NCBI GenBank assembly: GCA_036936605.1
Contig: JAUPFV010000002.1
Location: forward strand, 166,231,739 to 166,295,738
Source: Limnanthes douglasii subsp. nivea
Taxonomy: Eukaryota; Streptophyta; Magnoliopsida; Brassicales; Limnanthaceae
Length of the DNA: 64,000 nucleotides
Reading direction: 5' to 3'
The translations under genes were made by a program, and so were the position numbers. This document shows positions 44,581-56,070 of this stretch, in pieces (position 1 is the stretch's first letter; each line of letters starts with the position of its first letter). The notes under the pieces are model-generated. The model was not told the origin of the DNA. It saw nothing but the letters and a program-made list of their open reading frames with translations, and made no database searches.

Positions 44581-46281
44581 AATCCTTTTGGGTTCCTGGT
44601 TGCAAAGTTATCTCTATCCCATTTTAGAGTGCCGATTCTAGGAGGAGTTTGTCAATTTCCCAATTAAATCAAATGCAAATCTCATTCCTATGATATAGTT
44701 TTGTTCTTAATAGTTTTGGTACATCATTTCAGCAAGAGCTGTTGCTTCTTGGTGGTCATCTTACATGCCCACAAAAAGTGACTCCACTTTGCAACTAATC
44801 TATCTAAGGATTTGTACATATATTCAAGTAAGCTTTGGTTTATTATATGGATCCGCCAATTGTTTTTGGGGTGAAATGTATTTAGAATTTTGCATGTATA
44901 CCATTTGTTCGATAAAAATAAATTACTTGTGTGTTTTAGAATTATAGGTCATTGTTTGTATTACGAGTATATTTATCCTACAAATATTGGTATATTTTAC
45001 CTTTACAAGTGTAACAATTGAGATATAATATAAATAAGAGGAACATCCAAGGGAAAGGAAACCTCATTTATTTGGCAATAAAATATCTTCCTCACTTCCA
45101 TTTTTGAATATCAAATCTAGTACACCTTTGACATTTCCCCTCATTAAAGGACATCGTGCGTGGACCTGTCTTCTGGTATCTTGTTCTAAATAATTAATGT
45201 TGTTGATTTAATAGTTTGGAAAGGAGGAAAGAAGGTAAAGTTGAAATGACGAGCCGAAAGAAAATGATAATTTATTTGTTTCTTCTTTGATTTCCATCAA
45301 TGAAGATTTTAGGATTTTTTCTTTCGATTTTGATTTGAAATAATTTTTGTTTCCTCTATGATTTCAAACTAAAAGAATATTAAATTTAAAATTATATCTG
45401 AATCAATGATCTAGAGCATTTATGCTCGTTTGAGGTGTTTATTAGTTGTTTTTTTAAGAACTTTTAACATCTAGTTCTTTTTATTAATATTCGGTTTAGA
45501 TACGATTATTTTGTCCGCCAATATTTTATTGTTTGGTTTTCATTTCTTCTATTATCTATAGTTTGGACAATAGATGATGAATTGATTTTGATTCGTTTTA
45601 TCGTTTACTAATTATGATTTTCATTGTTGGTTGAATGAATGATTAATTTTTATGATCTTTTGAAAAATTGGTGTTAGATATTAATTAATAATTTGACTGA
45701 TAATTCATGAGGATTAAAAATTGTTGGCGTTGTTGACTGGGTTTTTATAATTTTTTGATAAATTGTTAGATTATTTTAGTGGTTTCGCATTACGTTTTGG
45801 TGTAATATTACACATTTGATATATTCACCAATCCTGTTTATAAATATCCTATAATAGTCTTTATGACCCATTCGTGTATTTTTTTTAAGATAATGGCTTG
45901 GGGAGCTATGGAATTTGCTTTTTGTTTAGTACTTATTATATTGTACATCTGATTCATGAATCTAATTACAGGTGTAATTTCAGCTTAATTTGAGTGCATG
46001 TTGTGACATGAAAAAAAAATCACTCTGGTTTCTAACTAATTATAGTGATATATTTTGTTCAACGTATATATTTGCAACAAAGAATGATGATTAGTTGCAA
46101 GAACTGAAATTAAGCAAATATGTCACTAAAATCTGGTTGGTCACCAAAATAGCACGAATGGCTTTTAACGAAGACAATCATTTGTTGAGGTCTCTTTTTA
46201 CATCTATTGTTATTTTTGTTTGTTTTGATTTGTACATGTGGCTATTGTTGAGTACTACGAATGTAAAACGAAAAAAATAAC
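44581..46281. other. No gene; contains repeat T (45105-45660)
   Basis: AT-rich DNA. Only the repeat shared with the right edge of the window is recognised. Confidence 0.5.
45105..45660 (+). repeat. Repeat T, copy 1 (partner 63520-64000)
   Basis: Collinear match over more than 450 bp at about 85% by eye: ATCTAGTACACCTTTGA, GGAGGAAAGAAGGTAAAG, TTGAAATGACGAG, TTTAGGATT and onward to ACAATAGATGATG-like sequence at the window end. Confidence 0.75.
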
Positions 46282-46286
46282 CATTT
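46282..46286. other. Element E target-site duplication, left copy (CATTT)
   Basis: Exact repeat at 51046-51050. Confidence 0.92.
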
Positions 46287-46518
46287 TGTTAGAATATTCA
46301 GTGTATTAAGATTTTTTGTATAGGCATCTAAGTTCTCTATATATTGAGAGCCTTACTATTGGTCAATTTTTGAATTACATTTCTAATGCATCAATAAAAC
46401 AAAAGAGAACATTTTTCTAATAGACACCAAACCCTAGCCGCTTCATGCGGCTACTTCTCTCTTTGTTTTTAACAAAGATAACAACTGAGATGCTACGTAG
46501 AACATGTGCATGTTAACA
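46287..46518 (+). repeat. Element E 5' LTR
   Basis: 232 bp. Contains TATATA at 46339-46344 and a 7-bp-stem hairpin TAGCCGC-loop-GCGGCTA at 46435-46453 that is kept in the 3' LTR. Confidence 0.95.
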
Positions 46519-46530
46519 TGGTATCAGAGC
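46519..46530 (+). other. Element E primer-binding site
   Basis: TGGTATCAGAGC directly after the LTR: complementary to the 3' end of initiator tRNA-Met, usual for plant Copia. Confidence 0.9.
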
Positions 46531-46568
46531 ACGTGTGATTCTGAGAATTCTAAACATCCTCAACAAAG

Positions 46569-47500
46569 ATGGCTGGCAATGAAGTCGTGGCCAGTCAAAT
46601 CCCTAATGAATTAACAATGCAGATTGCTGCCATTCTGAGAAATGGTCTCGGAACACAAAAACAAACAACTAACCCCGAGAATTTATCCCTAAGGATTAAA
46701 CTTGGTGGTGATAACTATGCCCTATGGGCAAACCTGATGAAGAAAGCAATGGGGACAAGGGGGAGAGGTTCTCACATTACAGGGGAGCCAACACCTCCAT
46801 CCAAAACTGACAAAACATATACAAGGTGGGAACAAGATGATCAATGTGTTTTCACATGGATTATCCAGAATCTTGAATCCAGCTTGGTGAATAATGTTTC
46901 GCAATATCCCACTGCAAAAGCCCTCTGGGATGGGTTAGCCACCACATACAGGTACTGGTACAGATTCGTTACAGGTGTTTGACCTTCATAAGAGGCTAAT
47001 TCATTGAGGCAAGGGTCTGATACACTAGAAGACTTGTGGAACAAACTGCAGAACATATGGATGTCTATAGATAGGCGAGATCCGAACCGTATGAAAGACC
47101 CAGAAGACATTCAGATCTACAATAAGAAGACTCGAGAACAAAGACTCTATCAATTGCTAATGACGATTAATGACAAGCTAGAACCAGTCAAGAGAGATAT
47201 CCTGAAAAAAGATCCTCTTCCTTCCGTGGAAACAGCATATGCTACAATACGAAGGGAAGTGGCCAGGCTTAATATACTAAAATCAAGTTCTTCTGATAGT
47301 GACTCGATTGAAATTGGAATGGGTTTCGCTGCTAAAGAGCTGCACATAGGTTTAAATTCTGATCCAAAGAGAAAGAAGATAAATCCAAGTTGTATTGCAC
47401 TCATTGTGGGATGAAGAAACACACTAAAGAGACATGTTTCCAGCTGGTTGGCTATCTAGAATGGTGGGAGGACGGTCATAAGGATAAAAATAACCAGCGT
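46569..47500 (+). pseudogene. Element E gag region
   Basis: Open 46569-46982 (137 residues): LGGDNYALWANLMKKAM and TRWEQDDQCVFTWIIQNLE are Copia Gag blocks. A frame change near 46950 and a stop follow; LRQGSDTLEDLWNKLQNIW resumes at 47004-47414. The CCHC knuckle CTHCGMKKHTKETC is in a third frame from about 47393, so a further frame change lies near 47375. Confidence 0.85.
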
Positions 47501-48050
47501 TTCATATCTAATGTCAAACGGGCTTCGTCTACAAGTGGCGGTGAAGATCCGACTAAAAATGAGCAAGGAAGTGGTACTGGTTTTGGAGGAATGGTGGCGA
47601 ACTCCTATGAAAAACTTGGAGGTAAAGAGTTTGAGAAATCAATGAATTGGATCTATGATTGCGGGGCTACGGACACCATGTCTTATGATCCTAAAGACTT
47701 TGGTGACATGTCATCTCCAAAGAAATCCCATATTGAGACTGCTAGTGGAGAAATTTGTGAAGTCAAAGGGGGAGGTTCAATTATTTTTTCGGAAAAAATG
47801 GAAATTTAAAACTGCATCTACATTCCTTCACTATCCTTAAAGTTATTATCTGTTAGTCAAGTGACAAAACAACTCAACTGTGTGTATCTTATGTATCCAT
47901 TTTTTTGCATTTTACAGGACATTCGTACGAAGGAGATCATTGGGCGTGGTACTGAACAAGGAGGTCTCTACTATGTTGATGAGGTAGTTCATAAGGGACA
48001 TGCCATGCTTGCTCACGGAACAACCGAAAGACAACTTTGGTTATGACACC
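47501..48050 (+). pseudogene. Element E protease and pre-integrase region
   Basis: The same frame as the zinc knuckle continues into WIYDCGATDTMSYD at about 47650-47690, the Copia protease active site, with DCGATD for the usual DSGATDH. A stop at 47807 and frame changes follow. RTKEIIGRGTEQGGLYYVDE at about 47925-47985 is the gag-pre-integrase block. Confidence 0.8.
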
Positions 48051-48928
48051 GACGACTTGGTCATCCTTCTTTTAGCTATCTTAAGAGTTTGTTTCCTAGT
48101 ATTTTTTTGAATAATTCCATTCATGAGAAATGTGAAACCTGCATTCCTGCAAAAAATCGTAGGGTCTCATTTAATCAAAGTAATACTAGAGTTGATTATG
48201 CTTTTTCGCTAATCAATTCTGATGTTTGGGGTCCAGTACCAAATTCCACTAACAATCAAATCAGATAGTTTGTTTTATTTGTGGATGATTTCTCAAGAAT
48301 GACTTGGATATACTTCATGAAACATAAATCGGAAGTACCAGAAATATTTGTTTGTTTTTACAAAATGATTTTGACTCAATTTGAAAAAAAAATACAGATT
48401 CTCCGTTCTGATAATGGAACAGAGTTTGTCAACCATACAATGCATAATTTTTTCAAAACAAATGGTCTTATCCATCAAACCACTTGTCCAAACACACCTC
48501 AACAAAACGGTACTTCAGAACGAAAAAATCGTACTTTACTTGAAAAAACTCGTGCTATTATGATTGAATCTAGAGTTCCTCATTCTCTTTGGCCAGAAGC
48601 TCTTGCTACAGCTACGTATCTTGCAAATCGTCTACCAACCCGATGTCTAGGAAATAAAACTCCATTACAAGTGCTTGCCACCCAAGTTACAATTTCATCT
48701 GATATGACCTTACCACCTCGTGTCTTTGGTTGTTCGGTGTTTGTTCATATCCCTAAAACTAGTCGAAAAAAACTTAATCCTTGTGCTGAAAAGTGTGTAT
48801 TCGTTGGATACAGTGTTCATCAAATGGGATATCGGTGTTACAATCCGGTTACTCGTCGAATCCGTGTCACCATGGACTGTGACTTCTTAGAATCCGATTA
48901 TTTTTTTGACCACCAATCTCGTGCTTAG
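48020..48928 (+). pseudogene. Element E integrase
   Basis: HRRLGHPSFSYL (48047 on) and CETCIPAK (near 48135) form the HHCC finger; the Trp normally before HRRLGH is a TGA. A TAG near 48267 precedes the open core at 48281-48928: VDDFSRMTWIYF (Asp block at about 48279), RSDNGTEFVN (second Asp) and PQQNGTSERKNRT (Glu), then the C-terminal FGCSVFVHIP and CVFVGYS blocks. Both stops are TGG-to-stop type changes. Confidence 0.9.
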
Positions 48929-49184
48929 GGGGAGAAAGTAAGTGAATCACTCGACTGGTTGCTATATGAAAGTTACTTTGACGATGTGCCGACAGAGTCG
49001 GTAGATGGCGCCACCGAACACGCCTTTTCCAACATAAAGGAGACTGACGAAACAGTTCTTACCACCAATGATTCTCCCGAAGACAATGTCCAATAAAAAA
49101 TAAATACCGTGGATACTACCAGCGAATCAGCCGAATAAAATGTCCATCAAGAGGTAAACAATTTACAATGTAATAATTCACAAA
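48929..49184. other. Linker between integrase and RT of element E
   Basis: Frame-broken Glu/Thr/Asn-rich linker, as usual between the Copia integrase and RT domains; no separate gene. Confidence 0.55.
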
Positions 49185-50441
49185 ATGCTATTGACCATGA
49201 CATTTCAGGAAGTTCATTTGTTGAAACTCAAACTCCGGTTCTTCCCCCAAGAAAAAATAGAGGGGTTCCTCCTGACCGGTATTCACCGGAACACGTTCCT
49301 CGTGCTTCTACATATCTTGGTAAAAACGGACAGGAAAGGAATGACGAAGATTGCAAAGGCGTTTTCAGCTACTATTCTCTCTCAACAAATCCCTAAAACA
49401 GCTCAAGAAGCTAAGAAAATGACTGAATGGCATGAGGCAATGAATACCGAAATTGAAGCTCTAAAAAGGAATGGTACATGGGAGAATTATGTGTTACCAC
49501 AAGGGAAGAAAGCAGTCGGGTGTAGATGGGTGTTTAATATAAAATATAAATCTGATGGCACCATTGAGCGATACAAGGCAAGATTGGTTGCCAAAGGATA
49601 TACACAAACATATGGTATAGACTACTCTGAAAAGTTCTCTCCGGTTGCAAAGATTGACACTATCAGAGTTTTACTTCCAATAGCCGCGAATAAAGATTGG
49701 CCTCTTCATCAATTTGATGTAAAGAATGCTTTCTTACATGGAGACTTGGAAGAAGAGGTATATATGGAACCCCCACCAGGGTTCTTTGATGGTTTTCAAG
49801 AAAATGAGGTATGCAAACTGAAAAAGGCATTAGTCACTTGTCTTATAATATATGTCGACGATATGATTATAACGGGGAATGACGAAGAAGAAATTAGCTG
49901 TCTTAGGAAAAACCTCTTCAAGGAGTTCGAAATGAAAGACCTTGGGGGATTGAAGTATTTTTTAGGAATTGAGGTTCTTAGGTCAAGAGGAGGGATTTAT
50001 ATCTCCCAACAGAAATATATATTGGATTTATTAGCTGAAGTTGGCATGGTGGATTGCAAACCAAATGACACTCCTATAGTTGTGAATCACAAACTAAAGA
50101 TAATTGAAGGGGCTAGACCAGCGAATAAAGAAAGGTACCAAAGGTTGGTGGGAAAATTGATTTACCTGGCTCACACTCGACCTGACATTGCATACGCGGT
50201 GGGAGTAGTTAGCCAGTTCATGCATCATCCTCAGGAACACCATATGGAGGCAGTAATGAGGATTATTCGATATCTCAAAGGCACACTAGGAAGAGGCATA
50301 ATTTTTTTGAAAAATGGACACCTTGATGTTGAAGTATTCACAAATGCTGATTGGGGAGGGAATCCTAACGACAAGCGATCAACTGCTGGCTACTTTAATC
50401 TTCTTGGAGGTAACTTGGTGACTTGGAGGAGTAAGAAATAG
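49185..50441 (+). pseudogene. Element E reverse transcriptase with internal in-frame deletion
   Basis: Open for 418 residues. From about 49420: MTEWHEAMNTEIEALKRNGTWE in two blocks, VGCRWVFNIKYKSDG, RYKARLVAKGYTQTYGIDY, FDVKNAFLHGDLEEEVYM, then ENEVCKLKKAL directly followed by VTCLIIYVDDMIITGN at about 49840. The stretch that normally lies between (LYGLKQSPRAWF and on, roughly 45-50 residues) is absent without loss of frame. The YVDD catalytic box is intact. RNase H begins at the end, and a TAG at 50439 replaces Gln. Confidence 0.92.
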
Positions 50442-50819
50442 AAAGTAGTATCACTGTCAAGTGCTGAATCAGAATTTAGAGGAATCGTTAAGGGGATTAC
50501 CGAGATATTTTGGTTAAAGAAGATAATGAAAGAAATCGGATCCCCTCTGAAGTGTCCAACTCAGTTAATGTGCGATAATAAAGCTGCGATTAAGATTTCA
50601 GAGAACCCGGTACAGCACAATAGAACAAAGCACGTTGAAATAGATAGGCACTTCATAAAAGAAAAGATTGAAGATGGGACAGTCGAACTTCTGTTTGTTA
50701 GATCTGAAGACCAACTGGCAGACATCCTGACAAAAGCGGTTGTTGCAAGAACATTTGAATCAGTTTTATCCAAGTTGGGTATTGGTGATCCCACTACACA
50801 ACTTGAGGGGGAGTGTTAG
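50442..50819 (+). pseudogene. Element E RNase H, C-terminal part
   Basis: KVVSLSSAESEFRG follows the TAG at 50439 in frame. Then LMCDNKAAIKISENPVQHNRTKHVEIDRHFIKEKI in adjacent blocks and SEDQLADILTKAV complete the Copia RNase H. The natural stop overlaps the 3' LTR start. Confidence 0.9.
50803..50813 (+). other. Element E polypurine tract
   Basis: TTGAGGGGGAG immediately before the 3' LTR. Confidence 0.88.
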
Positions 50820-51045
50820 AATATTCAGTGTATTAAGTTTCCTTGTATAGGCCTCTAAGTTCTCTATATATTGAGAGCCTTACTATTGGTCAATTCTTGA
50901 ATTACATCTCTAATGCATCAATAAAATAAAAGGGAACATTTTTCTAATAAACACAAAACCCTAGCCGCTTCCTGCGGCTACTTCTCTCTTTATTTTTAAC
51001 AAAGACAACAACTGAGATGCTACGTAGAATATGTGCATGTTAACA
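50814..51045 (+). repeat. Element E 3' LTR
   Basis: 232 bp, TGTTAGAA to TTAACA. The hairpin stem TAGCCGC/GCGGCTA is at 50962-50980, only its loop having changed. Confidence 0.95.
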
Positions 51046-51050
51046 CATTT
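51046..51050. other. Element E target-site duplication, right copy (CATTT)
   Basis: Matches 46282-46286 exactly. Confidence 0.92.
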
Positions 51051-51849
51051 TAATATAAAGAATCAGCCGTCATTTTAATACACAGTACGAATTCTAGGTC
51101 ACATCTTTTCTTAATTTTACTTAAGATAGAAACAGATACATATCATTATCGATAATGCAGAAGAAAAATGTATACTAGTGCTGGTTTATTTGACTGCAAC
51201 ATGCGTGTGTCAACCTTATTATCACGTTGCAAACAAGTATTTATAGTTTGAAATCGCAAAACAAATTTACAACATTTATTGTGCACATTGATACAATATA
51301 TCTGATTATTCAGCTCCTTGTAGCATGGAGTTGGTTTCCATCCAAGCCGGTGGCAAAAGGATGTATCCAATTATGATTTCAAGTTTCATTTATATTACTT
51401 CTAATGAACATAGTGTATTGCAGGATGTGGTGCTATCATTGTAATATCTAACGATGTTGATTTTGGTAAATGTAAGCTTACAGCATGAGTCATGCCAACT
51501 TGTTTCTTTGAAACAATCTCAACATCTAATGATGTTAATTGAATGATTGGAAGTGTAAATGTAAGACACCTTGACATATCCTTCTCCCGGACCGAAACAA
51601 TATATAATCAAAACTTTGACCACTACATCACAGTTGGCTTGCAGACTGAGAAATATCTATGGCATATACTCAAAATGTCTATCTAGATACTCGGGTCATG
51701 ATACAGCTGAGCTTTTTTTAGTATAACAAACAATAGATATATAAAATAGAATATTTACAAACCATTCCCTGGATCATATAAAATATTTTAAAATCAAATT
51801 AAGATAATATAGCATGTAATCCATCTTACAAGGCAATAAAAATGTAGGT
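51051..51849. other. No recognised gene; 65-codon open stretch on minus at about 51417-51617
   Basis: The minus strand is open for about 65 codons with varied, non-repetitive composition (a CLTFTLPIIQLTSLD block and a PKSTSLDITMIAPHPA block). I do not recognise a family. It may be an exon relic of a host gene or chance. Confidence 0.3.
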
Positions 51850-52870
51850 CTAATACATAGCTAGGATTTTAAGGCCCACTAATCCAGGGGATCCTTTTTA
51901 CCTTTAAAAGTACTGTATGGTTTCCACTAATACAAATGGAGTAAGAAGACGTGAAAATGCATTTGAAAATCCAACCAATCATCTTACGAGGGAAATTAAT
52001 GATGTAAAAGAGGACATCAAGTAAAAGCCTCCAATGGATATTGTTGAAGGTCTTCGTATGATCAATCTTAAGAGCACATCTCGACAATTTCCTATTCGTG
52101 CCGTAGCCATGTAGAAACTCCTAGGTGAGCATGATATTATCCATAATATTTTGATCCGAGACAAAAAAAATTTGGGTTGGGTCAATCAAAGTAGGGAGGA
52201 CACCTATAACTCGTGTGGTAAGAATCTTAGATATAACCTTATAAATAACGTTGCAGCAAGAAATCGGACGAAAGTTAGAGGGATAGGATGGGGTCTCAGA
52301 TTTCAGGATAATAGCAATTTGTACTCCAATTAGGGTCTAACGAACCATGGCGGAAGAAGAATTTCACCACTTTGCAAAAGTCAGGGCTAACCGTAGCCCA
52401 ACAGATTTTAAAGAACTTCGCATTAAAACTGGCAAGCCCAAGGGCCTTATTACTATCGATGGAAAAAAAAACCCTCTTTTGATATCCTCATTACCTCCCC
52501 AATTACCTCCCCAATCGAGATAGGATTAGAGGGATCATTGGCAAGGTACAGTTGAGCCTTGAAAAGGCCATTTGGAGCTTTGTCCACTTTATCGTTATTG
52601 TTGTTGAACTCTTTTTTGTTTAACTCCAAAATGGGGGATTGAAGGGTAATAACTGCTATGTGATTTCCATAACATAGGATAGACCAATTATCAAAATATT
52701 GTTGGTGAACTTAGGATGGTTTTGCCATATGTTAAAGTATTTAAGGAGTTTCTCTCTTATAAGAAATATCAAGGTGCGGTGTCGCGTGATTGGGGTGCGG
52801 CTTGAAGTGCGGGTGATTTTGAAATGGGAAAACAAGTTTGGCAGTTTATCATCCTAAAGGCCGTTGACAA
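51850..52870 (-). pseudogene. LINE-2 reverse transcriptase, N-terminal half
   Basis: Minus-strand LINE RT. Seen from high to low coordinate: a GLPVLM-type FKPI region near 52430, NVIYKVISKILTTR near 52240, a QxFLHGY-type block near 52110, then CALKIDHTKTFNNIHW at 52040-52085 with the first catalytic Asp, and FPRKMIGWIFKCI near 51980. It ends about 51850, before the catalytic xADD box, so the RT is truncated. Frames change repeatedly. Confidence 0.78.
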
Positions 52871-52879
52871 GAGCACGAT

Positions 52880-53419
52880 CAATTTATGAAGGTCACTAAG
52901 ACCGAATTGGTAAAAATAGTCGTTAAATTCCTTATTAGAGCTAGTCTAAATATCATATATGCTCACACGTTTGTAGGGATGTCTAATGATATTGAAATCA
53001 CAAATATAAACTCATGGAGATTATTTTCTACAACTAGAAATCTGAACCCAAGTCATGTCATGAAGGCAAACTATTAGAAGGCTCATTGAAGTCGTCAACG
53101 ACCATGAGTTGAACTGGATATTTTTAATAATAAAATTGACCTTACAGTCCATGTATTGTGGAAACAAGTTTTGGATATCAACTTTCTAAACACTAAGATT
53201 ATAGGTAATTGAAATTCTTTCATAGGGGTGAGAGTCATGGTTCGAAATATGGTACCAATATGGAACCATTATGCTCATAGTTCTATCAATATTGTCTAAA
53301 CTAACTTTTGTTTCTAACATGCAAATGATGGTAATAATATTAGAAAGAACATATTCGCACACATCTTTTTATCTTATGGAGTCACTCAGACCTCCAACAT
53401 TCCAAGTTTCAATATTCAT
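52880..53419 (-). pseudogene. LINE-2 endonuclease domain
   Basis: Starts MNIETWNVGGLSDSIR at 53419, the standard start of plant LINE ORF2 (apurinic-type endonuclease). A LETKVS block follows near 53310; VVDDFNEPSN near 53080-53110 corresponds to the catalytic GDFN motif with Gly changed to Asp. Stops and frame changes break it. The enzyme would nick target DNA. Confidence 0.78.
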
Positions 53420-54190
53420 AAAGAAATTAAAGTACGATCAAATAAAATACCGCTAGAGTATTGCATTGTTTAATGACATGGACATCATAGTGGTAACATA
53501 TGAGGACGATCTTACCTGTATGGGAGGGTAGGTGACCTCGTTCGTGGCATGGTATTTTTCTATAACTTCGTGAATCAGCTGACCTACAAAAGTGGTTCCA
53601 CCATGAGGGGAATGACACTGGTGAATGATGAGCTCATCACTCTCTATACTCATATGAAGGGCGCCATAGTTTGTGAAACGTGGACTGTCGATGTCGCTTG
53701 AAGAGAAGCTAATGTGCTGCGTGTTGTCAATCGCAGGCTCCTTTCCTGGCTGCCTTGTATGAACATTAGTATGGGAAGCCTCTTCCATCTCAAGATAGAT
53801 CGAGGTAATGTGGCCAAACGTCTTGCATTTACCATATAGGTTGCGGGAAGACCTTGGTATTCATTCTACAAGTTATGAAACTTTCCAAAGCAATGAATGT
53901 TAAGAGTTCATGGGAAAATGTTAGTGGCATTCATAATGACGCAAATACGAGACATTAAGCCTAATTGGCAGTATAGGTATATATATATATGGTATTTCTA
54001 AGAAAAGTACCAGGGATACTCATACCTCTCTTGGACAAAAGATCGTGGGATAGCCCATGAAATTTCACCCATCAAGGGATAGATTTGAGCGTTCATTGAT
54101 GGAATTTTCCATGTTCTCCCAACACTTGAGAAAAATCGGATGATTATTAAAAAACCAAGGTGTCATTTCTAGCACTTGGGTTGAGTTATC
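53420..54190 (-). pseudogene. LINE-2 ORF1, C-terminal part
   Basis: The segment next to element F reads QVLEMTPWFFNNHPIFLKCWE at about 54105-54180, split into conserved PWxFxxxPIxLxxW blocks of the DUF4283 RNA-binding domain. Downstream sequence to 53453 is a low-similarity ORF1 tail (open 53453-53788). Element F cuts the domain at 54193. Confidence 0.68.
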
Positions 54191-54192
54191 CG

Positions 54193-54627
54193 TGATGAGG
54201 GAGAATAAAAGACATGGTAAAATTGTAAGGAAGAAAGATAATAGGATAAAATTGTAAGGAATAAATATAATAGGAGAGAATTGTAAAGAAGAAGTATGAT
54301 AGGAGAGAATTGTAAAGAAGAAATTGTATTAGGGAAAAATTATATAGACTACTAAAGAAGTAGCCATTATGAGAAGATGAAAAGATATAAGGACCAAAAG
54401 TGTAATAAATGGGAATTAAAGCGTGTGGGACCCACAATTGTATTATAAAAGGACCACACACGCTTCACAGATCCCGAGATGAATAGAATATTACTTTCTC
54501 TCTCTACTTAATCTAATTCTCATTTTATCTCTCTAAAAATCCTCCTAAACAAGGGATTACAGCTTGTTTTGACACTAAAAGATCTTCGTATCACAAAATC
54601 ACCCCTGAGCATTCTTAAAACTCTTCA
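54193..54627 (+). repeat. Element F 5' LTR
   Basis: TGATGAGG to CTCTTCA; TATAAAAGG at 54444-54452. Has the TTGTAAAGAAGAA-type U3 repeats of family B. Confidence 0.9.
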
Positions 54628-54628
54628 A

Positions 54629-54645
54629 TGACGCCGTCTGTGGGA
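54629..54645 (+). other. Element F primer-binding site
   Basis: TGACGCCGTCTGTGGGA; one base (A for G) differs from element B's site. Confidence 0.7.
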
Positions 54646-54705
54646 AACGCAGATTGTTCTGACGATAATCGCTTCCTGGAAATAGTTCCTATTCCGAGGG
54701 AAATT

Positions 54706-55250
54706 ATGGAAGAGTAAGGGGACGATTTTGTTAACAATTGCGAGGATAATCTGGTGGGCGACGATTATCGGAACGATATGGAATACGAGGCACGTGGGGG
54801 CCAGCGATTCAGAGACACTTTTGATGACTCGGATCTGTTGGCTCGAAGGAATGAACTGCTGTTGGAGATCGAAAGATTGAAGGCAGAAAAGGAAACTGTT
54901 CAGGAAAATCTTCGCTCCAAGATAAGAAGGGAGCCAGAGAGTGGCAAAGAGGAGCGCGAAACCGATTTTCGTCCTAAAGCCAAAGATGACAGATGTAGGA
55001 GATACGAATGACGATCTTCGAGGAGGAAAGAAAAACGAGGTTTGGATTCGTCTGACTCGAGCGATTATTCTCGATACAGCTCGTCGGAATCGTCTCCTAG
55101 GAAAAATTAGAGAAAGAAAAGACATGGTCGAGGACACACAGATCGCCGGAGGGGAAGAAGTTCGGAGAGGAAATTTCTGAGGGAGAAGAGTTATCATGAT
55201 CAAGCTAATGAGCGGGGCTATGACCAGACGAAGTTCCCCTCTGGAAACCA
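54706..55250 (+). pseudogene. Element F gag, N-terminal fragment
   Basis: Close homologue of the first ~180 residues of element B Gag: GDDFVNNC, GDDYRNDM, LLLEIERLKAEKETVQENLRS, then the Arg/Ser-rich stretch with DSSDSSDYSRYSSSESSPR in blocks. A TAG falls at the fourth codon (54715-54717) and a TGA near 55009. The capsid core is missing because of the truncation. Confidence 0.88.
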
Positions 55251-55255
55251 AAACG

Positions 55256-56070
55256 TAATTCTTCTTAAGTTACCTGCATAAGTTGGCTTACACTCATAGA
55301 GCCCGTGCATGACCCATATCCTGGTGGTGATCGAATGATCATGATACGAGATTCTTCTTTTAGTGAAGATATATCCAGATAGGAACTTTGTCGAATCTGT
55401 ATGATCTCTCGTGATTGCTTCAGACGGTAAGATGAGAATCCCTTTAACAAAATCGAGCGATGGTATCTTCTCCACGGTCATGAATAAATGGATGTTTTAA
55501 GGAGAAGAAACTATATGAGCCCAGGTTTGGGAAGCATGAAGTGGTATGGTAGTAGGTATTGATGTAGGGGTAGTTATGGGAATAACAAGAAGTGGTGGTC
55601 TCACATTAACAAGGGATACATTTGTGCTACTAATCATGTATGATAATATGTTGTTGGTTGGGTGGCGTTAATGAGTTGGTTGATCGTGTATCCACGAGCA
55701 CGGGGGTAGGAGATGGCACGACTATAGCATTGTTTACCAAGAAACAAATCATGGAGCAGTGGAGTGGGGCTGCCAAGAAATAGAAGATGTCCTAAGGTGG
55801 TTTTGCTTGAGGTAGTCTGAGTGTTAGTAGAGGTATGGACTATTGTGGTGGATGTTTAGTGGAGTGTGAGTGTGGGGTAGAGTTGTTAGGGTTGGTAGTT
55901 GCTTTATGAAGAAACTAGATTTCAGTGGAAGTTCAAAATCTTTTGGTAGTGTTAGGGTTCAGAGGTTAGTTGAGCCTAATATTGGGTTGAAACTAATATT
56001 TGTCCATGGTACTCTCAAGATGGGCTTGGTAATGATAGTGGGTTTCGTGACTAATGATGCAAGATGATTT
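55256..56070 (-). pseudogene. LINE-2 ORF1, N-terminal part
   Basis: Minus strand. TWAHIVSSP (about 55510-55540), PSLDFVKGILILPSEAITR (near 55440) and LSGYIFTKRRISYHDH (near 55340-55380) fit the region before and at the start of DUF4283 in plant LINE ORF1 proteins. The domain's next blocks lie beyond element F at 54180. Upstream to 56070 is Thr/Ser/Pro-rich. The assignment of the outermost part is tentative. Confidence 0.55.

Larger units (their letters stand above)
46287..51045 (+). mobile_element. Element E: Ty1/Copia element (Ale/Retrofit-like)
   Basis: 4,759 bp with two 232-bp LTRs (46287-46518, 50814-51045) that start TGTTAGAAT and end GTTAACA, a perfect CATTT duplication, a TGGTATCAGAGC primer site and the polypurine tract TTGAGGGGGAG. 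Domain order gag, protease, integrase, RT, RNase H is that of Copia. By eye the LTRs differ at 14 of 232 positions (6%). Gag style suggests the Ale/Retrofit lineage. Several stops and an internal RT deletion make it non-autonomous. Confidence 0.95.
54193..55255 (+). mobile_element. Element F: truncated B-family element (5' LTR and start of gag)
   Basis: The 435-bp LTR at 54193-54627 is the B-family LTR in opposite orientation. It is followed by the primer site and 600 bp of gag, and breaks off near 55255, where LINE-2 sequence resumes. No 3' LTR and no target duplication were found, so the 3' part was deleted together with some LINE sequence. Confidence 0.88.
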
